Source: Hexactinellida sp. DTS-2022 (taxonomy: Eukaryota; Porifera; Hexactinellida). From it: a stretch of DNA of 64,000 nt. The position numbers and the translations under genes were made by a program. The stretch lies in NCBI GenBank assembly GCA_028753945.1, contig JAPNXP010000014.1:5208001-5272000 (forward strand), given 5' to 3'. Under the pieces are notes generated by a model. That model made no database searches and had not been told where the DNA came from. It saw only the letters and a list, made by a program, of their open reading frames with translations. Positions 41,301 through 50,549 of the stretch are shown here, piece after piece. Within the stretch, counting starts at the first letter, position 1. Each line of letters begins with the position of its first letter.

Positions 41301-44230
41301 GCTTCCAATTAGGATATATGTGGCTTATGATACCTTTAAGGTGCTTATTGACTTTAGGACAGTATAACTATTTGTCAAGCTTTGGAAGATAATAACTGGG
41401 ATACGACTTCAGCTCTAGTACAAGTGCTTCAGATTATGAGTCTAGGAGGTAGGCTTCTTACTATTATAATCCCTTTGTAATCGCATTGCTGAAATTGCCA
41501 TATATATTCGTCGATAAAGAACATTTATAATTTACAATAATTTTAATATAATCATTTAATTAAGAATATAATTACATAATTGATTTTAATTTTTCTTGTC
41601 CCAAACTTGCTTCCTAAATTCTTGATAACTAACCCCGCTAATATACGGGTGAATAAATGCTGGATACAGCGGAATTAGTACAGCCACGCTGGCCCCTAAG
41701 ATAGCTAGTAGAATTTTTCGGTTGGTCTGCCGTTTGGCTAGTCTATAGCGTGTTCTCACATCCATTATTTTCAGCACTAATCACTTATTTGATATTTTTT
41801 AATTTTTGCACTGTTTTTGATACTAAATATTATTTTAAGGGTTTATAAGAATGTGTTATCCCCCTGCCTCATGAATGAGAGTTGACTATTGTTCATTTTT
41901 GACCTACATGCTACTACATGCTTATAATTTCACATCTTCATTACTAGCTTGTTATAATTTTTCGATAACTTGATTGCTTACATTGCCTTACAATATAATG
42001 TTACTATAGCATAAACAAACAACACTAAATTTGCAAACAAACTATTTCAGATTAAATTACTTAGAAATATGAAAACATTGTTATTGATAACTCTCATTAT
42101 TATTAACCATTTACGAAATGGTCTGGCTATTCCCTGAAATCTCACCACGTCTGTATCTCGCTTTATAGACACAGCGTCATCGATACAATTCATAATTAGT
42201 GTACTTTTCTGGCTAGAGAAGTGAGTCACTAGTTCTTGACATATTTATCTGGTTTGTTATATTTTAACGTAGAAATTGCCACTAGACTCATAGTAGGAGG
42301 TAATAGCATTCATTGTCTAGCCAACAGATGTAATCGATTGGGTAATTCTACACCGGTATGTTTCTTTATGTATGTTTTTCTAATGTTATAGAGTAAATAA
42401 CTTTGTTATTTGATACAAGCTATTTAGTTCACACCGGGCAGACATACTAGCATATACTTTGTTTCTAATTAATTTAAATTCGGCGCTAAATTAATTTATT
42501 AGTTTTGCTCAATTGATTATGAGCTGTTAATTTGTTTTAATAATCTGGTCAACCTCTCGCACTTATTTGTTAATTCGTTTACATAATACCACATCAATTC
42601 CTCTTATTAATTTCCAATTGGATAATAACGGAGGAATTATTTCAATTAATTATAATAGATTAATGAGTTGAGTATTTATTTAAACTCGCTTTCTAGAAGA
42701 TTCAAACATACCAGTTGCAGTCGATGTTAGCCCTGTTGACGTTAAAGATGTATTGCAAGATTTGGGATCGCATAAAGCTGTTGATGTTATACTGCCTAAA
42801 GAAAAACCTGAACAACAACATCCTAACGCTAAGAGCTATTCAAACAAGAAACAACAAGTAATTATTATTAGCTTATCGTCTGGAACAATACAAACTTAAC
42901 TAACATGATGCTTATTAGCATATTATTATTATGAGTTTATAAAACAAGTTGTTTACTTTGAAAATGAATTGCTCCATAGCTAGCTCATTTTGAACTTTGG
43001 TCTCATTTATACTGACCATGTGATGACACTCGTATACACAACACTAAGAATTGCAATCATAGAAATTTATACTCTAGCTTTGTTAATTATTATACGAAAA
43101 CAATACAGGTAGACACGTTAGTACGAACAAAGGGGACCAGGGGTATTATCAGGAATACCGAATACGTTATTTATTGCATTTATTTGTATAGGCTAGGGCA
43201 AATAAACTTTGCACTCCTTATAAACCGATATTTTGCCTTACCCGTTAACATTAACGAGAGCTACTGTATTATGTGTAAAAACAGTATTCTATTGAAATTC
43301 CACAGCTCTGTGTTTAACTGCTCATTAAGTACTGCTAATATGACCGTCGATCTAGGCTTTAATGACTAATAATAAATTAATAATAGACACACTTTCTCAT
43401 CATTATGCTAGGAACTTGCATAAGTTGAATATAATATATAGACGATGTCGTCAGTTCTGAAAATTAGAGCAGAAAATTATTTTGTTTATAATGTTGTAAG
43501 TAGAACAAATTATGATATTTATTTAATTTATACAAAAATTGAGAAATTCTTAATTCGATATTTCCCACTCAATTATCATGTATCATTAGCTAGCAATCTT
43601 ATTCTAAAAGAATACTTATTTCTTTAACTTTTATTTGGTGTTACGTGGCTTCTACGATTTCATTTTTGTGCTCAAGACAATAAATTAGTGGTACTAATTA
43701 GTTCTATATTACTGGACACGTTGTAAGGCCTTGGCCTTTGATTCTTTACACAACATGTCTGTGTATACGCGATATGAGAAGTGATTATGTAAGCAATTGG
43801 AACTGAACTATCTACCTATTTCCATCCACAACTTGTTGTTTTGATCTTTGTGTGTACTTTCTTCACTATTTGATATACCATATATTATTATTTGGGATTG
43901 CTATGGGTCACCGAGTGGAAATATGTAAATATTTAGTTTATGAAAGTTCTACGCTCTTTGTTTGTTTGTTTATGATTTGTCCTTATGTTAGGTTTGTATA
44001 CATTATATAATTAATTAATAAACCCAAAGGGTCGTTATATTAGTTGTTTATTATTAATTTAGGGTGCACAGGTTACTCTATCAAATAAGAAACGTAAAGA
44101 GTTAGCCAAGGTAGAGAGAAAAACTAGGCGATTAGAAGCTCAGAAAAAAGATAAACCTGATAATGGAGGCAAACCTCCGACATATTTTGAAGATGATTTT
44201 GATAGAGACTTTGGAGGTTTGGCTATTTAA
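38355..44230 (+). CDS. OTUD3: OTU domain deubiquitinase 3 (7 exons, hosts two nested genes)
   Basis: Exons 38355-38557, 38611-38759, 40769-41007, 41069-41296, 41358-41448, 42697-42857 and 44063-44230 give 412 residues (human 398) with every phase consistent. The OTU catalytic Asp67/Cys70 lie in GDGNCLFRAL, rebuilt across the first junction, and the catalytic His in HNEEDHYSSV. Exons 4-5 encode the UBA-like segment LATGCQDSITICQALEDNNW, matching human [20 protein letters not shown]. The last exon supplies the basic KKRKELAKVERKTRRLEAQKK tail. Intron 2 contains the whole NDOR1 gene on the same strand; intron 5 contains a SMIM20-like gene on the other strand. The exon 3 donor (AAA|GTGAAT) is the least certain junction. 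Confidence 0.9.
38814..38828 (+). repeat. 15-nt poly-C tract
   Basis: A homopolymer of 15 C lies 20 nt before the NDOR1 start codon and is followed by TTACTATTGTTTGCAAG. A pyrimidine tract plus AG this close to the start could act as a splice acceptor for NDOR1 inside the OTUD3 intron. It could also form a G-quadruplex on the other strand. Confidence 0.6.
38848..40614 (+). CDS. NDOR1: NADPH-dependent diflavin oxidoreductase 1, nested in OTUD3 intron 2
   Basis: A 588-residue single-exon gene. An N-terminal flavodoxin domain has the FMN loop LYGSQTGTAEDLSEEL; the FAD-binding module follows with RAFSIASSPL; and the NADPH domain has GPGTGVAPFRSIIAQRCF and ends with the family terminal METW-N. 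NDOR1/Tah18 passes electrons to CIAPIN1 (Dre2) for cytosolic Fe-S cluster assembly. Length matches human (597). The frame extends 13 codons upstream through a poly-Pro stretch made by the C15 tract, but this begins with GTG, so the ATG at 38848 is chosen. Flanking OTUD3 exons 2 and 3 join in phase around it. Confidence 0.95.
   Translation: MDPIRRRVLVLYGSQTGTAEDLSEELGTLLRNRQFKTQVSPMDSYPMQELIGETAVVFVCSTTGQGEEPDNMKLAWRFLLRRELPTNSLENSLYAVIGLGDSSYLKFNFVAKRLDKRLTQLGATSFFPLALADEQHEVGLDAVVLPWISGVCSSLLSLYPLPIGIEMVPDTMLPPPKYNITIVPSSSSKQVPLPPSHNSQYNPALLKLKSNARVTHEDHFQDTRLVIIDSSGSTAHYSPGDVAIVLPRNSREVAEEFIALLSLDPNTNISITPTEPTRPAPYNIPSVCALTELAYCVDLTSRPRRSFFGLLSKLSSDQLERERLAEFASSLGQDDLFDYCYKPRKTLLEVLQDFPNTSPFIPLTYIIDLVPAIKPRAFSIASSPLVHTGEIHLLVARVEYRTKLLKPRLGLCSNWLANLTPGDLIPLSVKHGTFQLSRFPATVPYVMVGPGTGVAPFRSIIAQRCFQGFRDNYLFFGCRYSSMDFYFENEWHYLESKDNLRVFPAFSRDAAHKTYVQNKIAENKQLLVQLLNNNCMVLIAGNAKEMPSGVLAAFRCIIKEINASTDIEAEDSIQLLIKQGRIQMETWN
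41586..41765 (-). CDS. Small single-pass mitochondrial protein, SMIM20/MITRAC7-like, nested in OTUD3
   Basis: A 59-residue protein. A basic N-terminus (RTRYRLAKRQTNRK) precedes one membrane segment (about residues 21-38) and a tail with YPAFIHPYISGVSYQEFRKQ. Human SMIM20, an inner-membrane assembly factor for COX1, has a comparable order of membrane segment, YP-x-Y-F-R-P and x-E-Y-K-K, so I suggest that family with moderate confidence. The start is the ATG at 41765; the frame continues upstream to a GTG. It lies in OTUD3 intron 5 on the opposite strand. Its small size makes a chance ORF possible, but the composition is typical of a real mitochondrial microprotein. Confidence 0.55.
   Translation of the reverse strand: MDVRTRYRLAKRQTNRKILLAILGASVAVLIPLYPAFIHPYISGVSYQEFRKQVWDKKN
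41778..42696. other. OTUD3 intron 5, remainder
   Basis: About 900 bp of AT-rich sequence with no convincing ORF, holding the presumed promoter of the nested SMIM20-like gene. A short hypothetical frame at 42047-42229 (minus) is not supported. Confidence 0.45.
42858..44062. other. OTUD3 intron 6 (1.2 kb), unexplained
   Basis: This is the only intron longer than 1 kb here without a recognisable nested gene. It contains a frame at 43184-43369 (61 codons, non-ATG start) and an ATG-initiated one at 43445-43627. The rest is AT-rich with no repeat recognised. Confidence 0.5.
43445..43627 (+). CDS. Hypothetical small ORF in OTUD3 intron 6
   Basis: A 60-codon frame beginning MSSVLKIRAENYFVYNV. TAG lies 3 nt before the ATG, as for real genes here, and a GTAAGT donor-like site follows codon 17, so it could be either a complete ORF or a first exon. 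AT-rich composition and lack of a family match keep confidence low. Confidence 0.2.
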   Translation: MSSVLKIRAENYFVYNVVSRTNYDIYLIYTKIEKFLIRYFPLNYHVSLASNLILKEYLFL

Positions 44231-45424
44231 TTAGTTCCTCGCAAATTATATGAAATTAGATTTATGTATATCCCATTTATTGTTTATTGTTGTTGTTGAT
44301 GGTTTTTAAGAGAGGTTGTTTTTTTTCTCGGCTAGTTGTTTTTCTTAACCCGACGTTGTTCATGCAATGGCTTATTGTCATGTAATTCTAATAATCTAAT
44401 GGGTTTCTATCTGGAATTACATAGTAATTTTAGATGTCTTTGCATAAATTAGAAGCGGTTTGTTTTGTTCAATTAGCCAAATGGCGTATCAAGCACGTGT
44501 GAGACTTTGTATGAAGACATTTATTCTCCTACATTACCATCCCCTTCGCATATAACTTTTGCAATTAATTTGATATACATTATAGCTATTAGCAATAATT
44601 TATTATAATGTATAATTATTAATTATCACACCAAAGCACATATGTGAGAATATATATAATACGTAATTCAATAATAATTTATTTTCTCACATTTCCGGAG
44701 TGAGGTATTCGTTTTTAGTATGACTGCTTTTTAGACTGAAGTTCTTCAGTTCAATTTTAAATGGTGAATGTATTTAATTCCGACAAACTTCACACCTATT
44801 GTATTTCACTGAGGTAAATTGAACTGAACTTAGTTCCGCTTTATAAATATTCATGTAATTTCTTTTGAAAGAAAACGCTCCCAGCATCAAAGCTATTCAT
44901 GTTTCTCTATTTGATATGCGGGTATTTACGAATACCATCTCGATTTCTCGCGCATCATGGTCACATGAAGTTTCTCTCTCTCTAATTTGCCTTTTGAATT
45001 ATATTTATCGTTCCTAATTAAAATATTAAAGGATAGTCAGCACAGTAACAATGAAGAAAATACATAATTTAGTTCGAGTAAATTCCCAAGAAAACATAAT
45101 AATGCTCTTGTTTATAGAACTATTTTTAAAGGTCAGTCATTTATATGATAAAGTGAATGGAGAGGTTTTGTTTATTTTACTGTAATGATTCTATCAATTT
45201 TATAAGATTCAAAAATAAATATTGTTTTGACTAAACTCTCATAATTTTGTGATAATTTCATTGAAGATTATTAGTATACATTAGTTGTAAATTCATAGAA
45301 ATAACTGTTAATGTTCACTAGACGATACAATGAATAGTAGACAATTATTTTGTAATAAAAGCATAGATACCAAATGGATCTCCATAAATTTGTCAGCTCG
45401 GCTACAAGTAGAGTTTATAACTAA
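44231..45424. other. Intergenic region between OTUD3 and FOXL2
   Basis: A 1.2 kb AT-rich gap between convergent genes. No gene was found. The stretch 45034-45061 matches 11935-11962 at 24 of 28 positions. It may include FOXL2 3'UTR or regulatory sequence; an unusually large gap next to a developmental regulator is expected. Confidence 0.5.
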
Positions 45425-46507
45425 TTAAGGTTCTTCCACTTTACAATGCTGGTTGGCTAGTAGTTCGGATTGTTGGCGTTGTAAGAGAGCGACTGCTTGT
45501 AGTGGAATTGCTCCCATCCCTGTTCCGGCGAAGTAACTTCCTAATGGCCCATTGTCCATCCTTTGGTTCAGTCCTGGCATTGAGTTGTACAGTGAACTGT
45601 TCGTCAGATCAGTGTTCAATACGTGTGGTAGGAAGTTTGGCTGCATCGCTGCGAAGTTCGGCGAGGGGAGCGTGTATAGCGGCGTGTTGGGGGTGCACGC
45701 TGTCGGTGTTGTGCAGCTGCCCCAGCTCGTGCATGAACCGGGTACCGGTGTCAGGTGTTGGATTAAGTTCTGGGTCTCCAGGTGATTTCGTGATGAAAAG
45801 TAAATCGGTTGCTTTGGATGGGCTTGTTTTACGGGGCGTCGCATTCGCTTACGTCTCTTGAAGTTTCCATTCTCGAACATCTCTTCACACATCGGGTCAA
45901 GTGTCCAGTAGCATCCCTTCCTATCTCCGCCCTCTTTGGCCACCTTCTTGAAGCACTCATTCAACGAGAGATTGTGTCGAATCGAATTCTGCCATCCTTT
46001 CTTGTTTTTGCAGTAATAGGGAAACTTTTCGATGATGAACTGGTATATCCCACTGAGTGTGAGACGCTTCTCTAGGGACTGTTTGATTGCCATAGCGATT
46101 AGCGCTACATATGAGTAGGGAGGTTTCTCGTCGTGCTTTCCATCGTCTTCTTCAGTGGGAGAGTTTAGTTGTGTCTGACTTTGTTTTCGAATCTTCACAC
46201 CCGGCATTCCATTCCGATTTTTTGAAGATTGTTGACAGTTGGAATTATTTTGCGAGAAATTATTTGTATTCATTTCTTCTCTTTTCGGCCGTTCCGTGTT
46301 GGCCAGGAGTGGTGTGTAGTTGGCACTCAAATTCTCTAAATTGTTGTTGCTGGCATTATACAAGTTGTTTGCAGCGTGTTGATGCAGCACTTGTTGATTT
46401 TCATGGAAAAATGTATTCTGTTGAAAAACAAATTGAGGATACCCTGTTGGGATATGAAAAGCATCTCTGGACAATGCTTGCATTTGACTTCCAATTGTGT
46501 CAGACAT
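45425..46507 (-). CDS. FOXL2: Forkhead transcription factor FOXL2
   Basis: A 360-residue single-exon protein. The forkhead domain begins [14 protein letters not shown] at about residue 129 and includes [40 protein letters not shown] and [19 protein letters not shown]. The closing RRKRMRRP is the FOXL2 signature (human GNYRRRRRMKRP). FOXL2 governs ovarian and somatic gonad development in vertebrates and occurs in early-branching animals. N- and C-terminal regions are Asn/Gln- and Ser/Thr/Pro-rich and unlike the vertebrate ones; no vertebrate-type poly-Ala tract is present. It has the largest flanking non-coding DNA in the window and no YAG before the start, so it may be conventionally transcribed. 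Confidence 0.92.
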   Translation of the reverse strand: MSDTIGSQMQALSRDAFHIPTGYPQFVFQQNTFFHENQQVLHQHAANNLYNASNNNLENLSANYTPLLANTERPKREEMNTNNFSQNNSNCQQSSKNRNGMPGVKIRKQSQTQLNSPTEEDDGKHDEKPPYSYVALIAMAIKQSLEKRLTLSGIYQFIIEKFPYYCKNKKGWQNSIRHNLSLNECFKKVAKEGGDRKGCYWTLDPMCEEMFENGNFKRRKRMRRPVKQAHPKQPIYFSSRNHLETQNLIQHLTPVPGSCTSWGSCTTPTACTPNTPLYTLPSPNFAAMQPNFLPHVLNTDLTNSSLYNSMPGLNQRMDNGPLGSYFAGTGMGAIPLQAVALLQRQQSELLANQHCKVEEP

Positions 46508-47091
46508 TGTTTCCTCAATTCAATTGATTTCAAGATAAATAAACAAATCGCTTGTGTTTATAAATAACGTAACTCACAACTTTCTAATTAGATGATTGTG
46601 TGCTAACAAGTTTGTTTTGAATAGCTTCAAAGATATAATATTATCAACATGAAAATTGATTAGTCCTGATTATCTTATTCACTGTTTATTTATACTTAGA
46701 GCCCTGTTGCTTTTTCTATCTCACTGATATAAGCGGATGATAAGAAATATTTAATTGATTCCAGTCTACTTAATTTCACAATGACATAATTTGAGACAAA
46801 ATCTTGCTAATTGACTGTTTTGGACAAATAAAATATTTCTTAATTCAACAACTTTCTACGTACTTGTTTTTTACACATTGTACTCAAACTAATTACAAAC
46901 TCACACTTGGTTGACTGCATTATTAGAAGTAGAACTATAAGCAAATCTGTCTTGACTTACACTTAATTATGGCTGGATATACGGGAAATTGGGTTTCACT
47001 CTCCAGACAGTATTAGAAAACATAAATAAACTAACATGTTAAATTCTAATTAATTAACCTAGAGCTAACCACTCACAACTACTTAGCTATT
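46508..47091. other. Divergent intergenic region FOXL2 / arylsulfatase
   Basis: A 584-bp AT-rich interval between divergent starts, expected to carry both promoters. No TATA box can be assigned with confidence and no ORF is present. Confidence 0.5.
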
Positions 47092-48681
47092 ATGTCATTC
47101 CACTCAACCGACTTCTCCCAGTTCCTTATATTATCTCTGCTAATACACTTTCGAATTGTATACGGAAACAATGTCCAGCCAAACATTGTGTTAATTCTCG
47201 CAGATGACTTAGGGTATCACGACGTGGGGTACCACACTCCCTCTATCCATACACCTAATATAGATAGACTCGCTAATAGCGGGGTTAGACTAGAGCAGTA
47301 CTATACGCAGTCGCTGTGCACTGTGAGTAGGGCTGCATTGATGACGGGCAGATACCCCGCTAACTTCGGGTATCAACGAGTCGACACACAGAACCAGTGT
47401 GCAGTGGGTCTCCCTCTCAGTCTCAAGCTGCTGCCACAGGTTCTTAAGGACATGGGCTATTCCACGCATATCGTAGGAAAGTGGCATTTGGGTTTCTATA
47501 AATCGGAATACTTGCCTCATAATCGTGGATTCGACACATTTTTCGGGTTTTATGCTTCCTCGCTGTACCATTACACGCATGTCAGTTATAACATTCGGCC
47601 CAGACCTGGTCCCTACTGGGCATTAGACCTGCATAACAATTCTGAATGTGTCTCTCATCTGAGAGGTCAGTATGCATCTGACATTTTCACAAGTGAAGCT
47701 GTTAGAATTATTTCCCAGCATTCTGGTAACTCTTCCCTCTTCCTATACCTACCTCTCCAGCTGGTACACACGCCTAATCAGGCTCCAGAGAGACTCCGTG
47801 ACCTGTACAGCTCTACTCTAGACTTGGACAGACAGATTATGTTGGGTATGATATCTGCCTTGGATGAGAGTGTGGGTAGAGTAGTGTCAGCATTGGAAGA
47901 GAAAGGCCCCGCATTCTGGAACAACACTGTGGTTATATTCGCGTCTGATAACGGTGGCTGGACTAAGCCTGGCTCTTCTGGAATAAACTATCCGCTGAGA
48001 GGTGGGAAATTTACACTTTTTGAAGGTGGTCTCCGTGTACCTGCCTTCGTATATAGTCCGTTAATAGAAAAGCCAGGGCGTATTGAATATAGCCTGGTCC
48101 ATGTGTCCGATTGGTATCCCACATTGATTCGACTAGCTGGGGGAAATCCTTGTGGCTTCAACGGACTAGATGGTGTAGACCAGTTTGAATTGATTTCTCG
48201 AGGCACATCGTTCCCACCACGCAATGAAATCCTACATAACATTTATACTATAAACAATCAAATTACGAGTGCCATCCGTGTTGGAGATTGGAAGCTCTTG
48301 ACTGGACTCTGGGCGAAGTGCAACATGTATTCTAATCCTTATTTCTGTGGCTGGATCCCCCCACCAGATTCTACGCACTTTCCACCAAACTTGACCAACG
48401 TTCATCGGAGCTTTTTAGGTGGAAATGTTAATACCCAGCAAATTGATGCCTCATACTTGGCTGACTCCACTTTCTACCCAGTGGCACTCTATAACATTAA
48501 AAAGGATCCAAACGAGTTTTACGATGTCTCTGAGCTTAATGTGGACATTGTAAGTGAACTGTTGGGTAAGCTTCGGGAGTACTGGCTCTATATGTCACCG
48601 AGTGTGCATGTGGCTTATGAGTGGGAGGAAATGGCAGCAGCTGCGAAGAGGTATGGCTGTCTAGCTCCTTGGGACGATTGA
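47092..48681 (+). CDS. Arylsulfatase B-like, variant active-site motif
   Basis: A 529-residue secreted or lysosomal sulfatase with a signal peptide (about 1-25). The metal site NIVLILADDLGYHDVGY and the KWHLGFY and FASDNGG motifs are kept, and overall order follows ARSB, the N-acetylgalactosamine-4-sulfatase. The formylglycine signature C-x-P-S-R, however, reads C76-T-V-S-R: the proline is Val78, while the paralogue downstream has CTPSR. FGE recognition depends on this motif, so conversion of Cys76 may be impaired. The gene could be a low-activity enzyme or a sulfatase-like binding protein. Several Asn-x-Ser/Thr sites are present. TAG lies 5 nt before the ATG. Confidence 0.88.
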   Translation: MSFHSTDFSQFLILSLLIHFRIVYGNNVQPNIVLILADDLGYHDVGYHTPSIHTPNIDRLANSGVRLEQYYTQSLCTVSRAALMTGRYPANFGYQRVDTQNQCAVGLPLSLKLLPQVLKDMGYSTHIVGKWHLGFYKSEYLPHNRGFDTFFGFYASSLYHYTHVSYNIRPRPGPYWALDLHNNSECVSHLRGQYASDIFTSEAVRIISQHSGNSSLFLYLPLQLVHTPNQAPERLRDLYSSTLDLDRQIMLGMISALDESVGRVVSALEEKGPAFWNNTVVIFASDNGGWTKPGSSGINYPLRGGKFTLFEGGLRVPAFVYSPLIEKPGRIEYSLVHVSDWYPTLIRLAGGNPCGFNGLDGVDQFELISRGTSFPPRNEILHNIYTINNQITSAIRVGDWKLLTGLWAKCNMYSNPYFCGWIPPPDSTHFPPNLTNVHRSFLGGNVNTQQIDASYLADSTFYPVALYNIKKDPNEFYDVSELNVDIVSELLGKLREYWLYMSPSVHVAYEWEEMAAAAKRYGCLAPWDD

Positions 48682-48860
48682 TGTTGAATTATCGCTTATT
48701 TAACAGTTTAATGATTGTGTATATTTTGAATTTATCTTATCACTTGGAAGAAATATATTTATCATCTTGTTATTTTCTGTAACCTTTCACTTGTAGGGCA
48801 AATATTTATTATTTAATTTTAACATAATATCGTGGAAATAGTAAGGTCCTGTAGGCTGTA

Positions 48861-50360
48861 ATGGCTGCTAGCTGCACCATAATCGATCGCGATATAAAAT
48901 CAGATTCGGAAATTGGCTCAAATGAGTCTCTGGAAACAGATGCCGAGCTACATAAGATGTCTTTGGAGTTCTTTAAGCTAATCGATGAGAGCAAAGTAGA
49001 CACACTTTCTTTCACCCCAATAAGCAGAGAGGCGTGTGAGAGGGTAATTGAAGACGAGATAGTAGTTTTAACTTCAATTTATGAGAGTTTTAAATATCTC
49101 AGTGAGGACAACAATACCTTTGAGGTGAATATATCATTCGGAGACTCTAGGATTGGAAAGGAAGATGAAATGTCAATAATATTCCAACTGCCCCCTGATT
49201 ATCCCAACTCCATACCTATATTCGAAATCAACAACTCACAGTCTCAGATATTAACATTTAGTGGGACCGACTTGCTATACGACCAGCTCTTACAAAGCGC
49301 GTTCGATCAGAGGGGCACCCCTATGCTATACAATCTCATACAGTTAGCCCACGAGTCTTGTGAGAAGGTTATACTATTCAATAAGGAGCATCTGCTACAC
49401 CAATCTCTCCATGAGCAGGCCAAGTGCGGTCTGTTTACACCAGTTCCTCCTGCTGCTGGCAATACAGCCGTAACGGTAGAAAATGCTATAAAAGAAATTC
49501 CTGTTATACATTCGAAATTTCACCCTTCTTCCTTCATTTCTCTTCGAGGCATCATAGACGCATGCAAGTCATGTGGCTACGGTATTGGAGGAGTAGAGAA
49601 TATTCTACGGCCGGGATTAGCTGAGAGGTTTCTGCGTACTCAGGAGACACTTTCAAACATGGAGAAGAAATATAGGAAAGTTTATAATATATCTTGTAAA
49701 CCGGAAATAGTATACCATGGGACTTCGGAGAATAATTTGCCCTCAATCGTGTCAAAGGGTCTATTGGTACCTGGAACGGATGAAGTACGTGTTGTTAACG
49801 GATCTGCTTATGGCGTTGGAATCTACGTAGGGACTTCTCCTTCTGTAAGTTTGGGATATTCCAGCTCCTCTAAACTATTGGTTTGTGCGTTTCTGCCTGG
49901 AAGATTGGTATCTTCATTTGGTGCAAAAGCAAGGGAATTCGAAGTATACAACGGAACTTGTTTTTATGTAATCAAGAACCCGAGCCAGCTGCTCCCCTGC
50001 TGGGTTATAAGCGTGCATCCTGAGAATCAACAGGAGACAAACTTAGCTCTCCTAAGCGCTGTCACTAAATCCGCCACTAGCGCACATCCCTATAACGACA
50101 CTGAACTGAGTGCAGAAGAGAAGCAGGCTCTGCTAGACGCCAGAATGAGGAAGTTCCTTCCCTTCGGATTCGGGCCCGGGGACCGAACTGTGATTCTAGA
50201 GGCCGGGGAGTGGGACGATGACGACGACGCTATTATAGAGGGCCGCGTGACTGATGACTCCATTGTGATAGACTATGGACTTGTGCGTGAGGAGAAGTCC
50301 GGGCTGCAGGATTACAGGTATTTAGATGAGTATTCTCCAGAACCGGCAGAGAGTAAATGA
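48861..50360 (+). CDS. RWD domain - ADP-ribosyltransferase (PARP-like) fusion protein
   Basis: A 499-residue single-exon protein. Residues about 60-175 form an RWD (E2-like) domain with the hallmark FQLPPDYPNSIPIFEI, as in GCN2, IMPACT and RWDD proteins. Residues about 282-388 carry a PARP-type ART fold: the first motif is YHGTS with H286, the second GVGIYVGTSPSVSLGYS with Y322, and the last strand is NPSQLLPCWVISV with no Glu at the position used by polymerising PARPs. An H-Y-x triad without Glu suggests mono-ADP-ribosylation or inactivity. The C-terminal 100 residues are acidic and disordered. I know no named vertebrate protein with exactly this order. It lies between two sulfatase paralogues with which it has no obvious link. 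Confidence 0.75.
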   Translation: MAASCTIIDRDIKSDSEIGSNESLETDAELHKMSLEFFKLIDESKVDTLSFTPISREACERVIEDEIVVLTSIYESFKYLSEDNNTFEVNISFGDSRIGKEDEMSIIFQLPPDYPNSIPIFEINNSQSQILTFSGTDLLYDQLLQSAFDQRGTPMLYNLIQLAHESCEKVILFNKEHLLHQSLHEQAKCGLFTPVPPAAGNTAVTVENAIKEIPVIHSKFHPSSFISLRGIIDACKSCGYGIGGVENILRPGLAERFLRTQETLSNMEKKYRKVYNISCKPEIVYHGTSENNLPSIVSKGLLVPGTDEVRVVNGSAYGVGIYVGTSPSVSLGYSSSSKLLVCAFLPGRLVSSFGAKAREFEVYNGTCFYVIKNPSQLLPCWVISVHPENQQETNLALLSAVTKSATSAHPYNDTELSAEEKQALLDARMRKFLPFGFGPGDRTVILEAGEWDDDDDAIIEGRVTDDSIVIDYGLVREEKSGLQDYRYLDEYSPEPAESK

Positions 50361-50452
50361 CAAGTAAACTTACTTTTAAATGTTTTTAAAAGGGGAAAGT
50401 TATTGTATATTTTCCAGCATTGGTGTTTGTATTTATCCTTAACCTTTCTCCA

Positions 50453-50549
50453 CCCTCTATATATACCCAACTTGAGATTATCACACTGTCAATCTGGTCA
50501 CGTTATTTGTGTATGCAGTAATAATTATTGTTAGAACGCTGTAGATTAG
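50453..50549 (+). promoter_or_regulatory. Candidate TATA box and leader of arylsulfatase copy 2
   Basis: CTCTATATATACCCAA near 50455-50470 is a good TATA-like element 80-95 bp before the start codon, in a 189-bp gap after the RWD-ART gene. The sequence immediately before the ATG is GATTAG, an acceptor-like trinucleotide abutting the start. Either could be fortuitous. Confidence 0.35.

Noticed and set aside
43184..43369. 61-codon frame in OTUD3 intron 6 as a separate gene or extra OTUD3 exon
   Set aside because: It has a non-ATG start, and OTUD3 exons 6 and 7 already join in phase with family-like sequence, so it is kept only as an open question.
45425..46507. Forkhead gene as FOXA
   Set aside because: The region after the forkhead ([12 protein letters not shown]) and the [14 protein letters not shown] wing match FOXL2, not FOXA.
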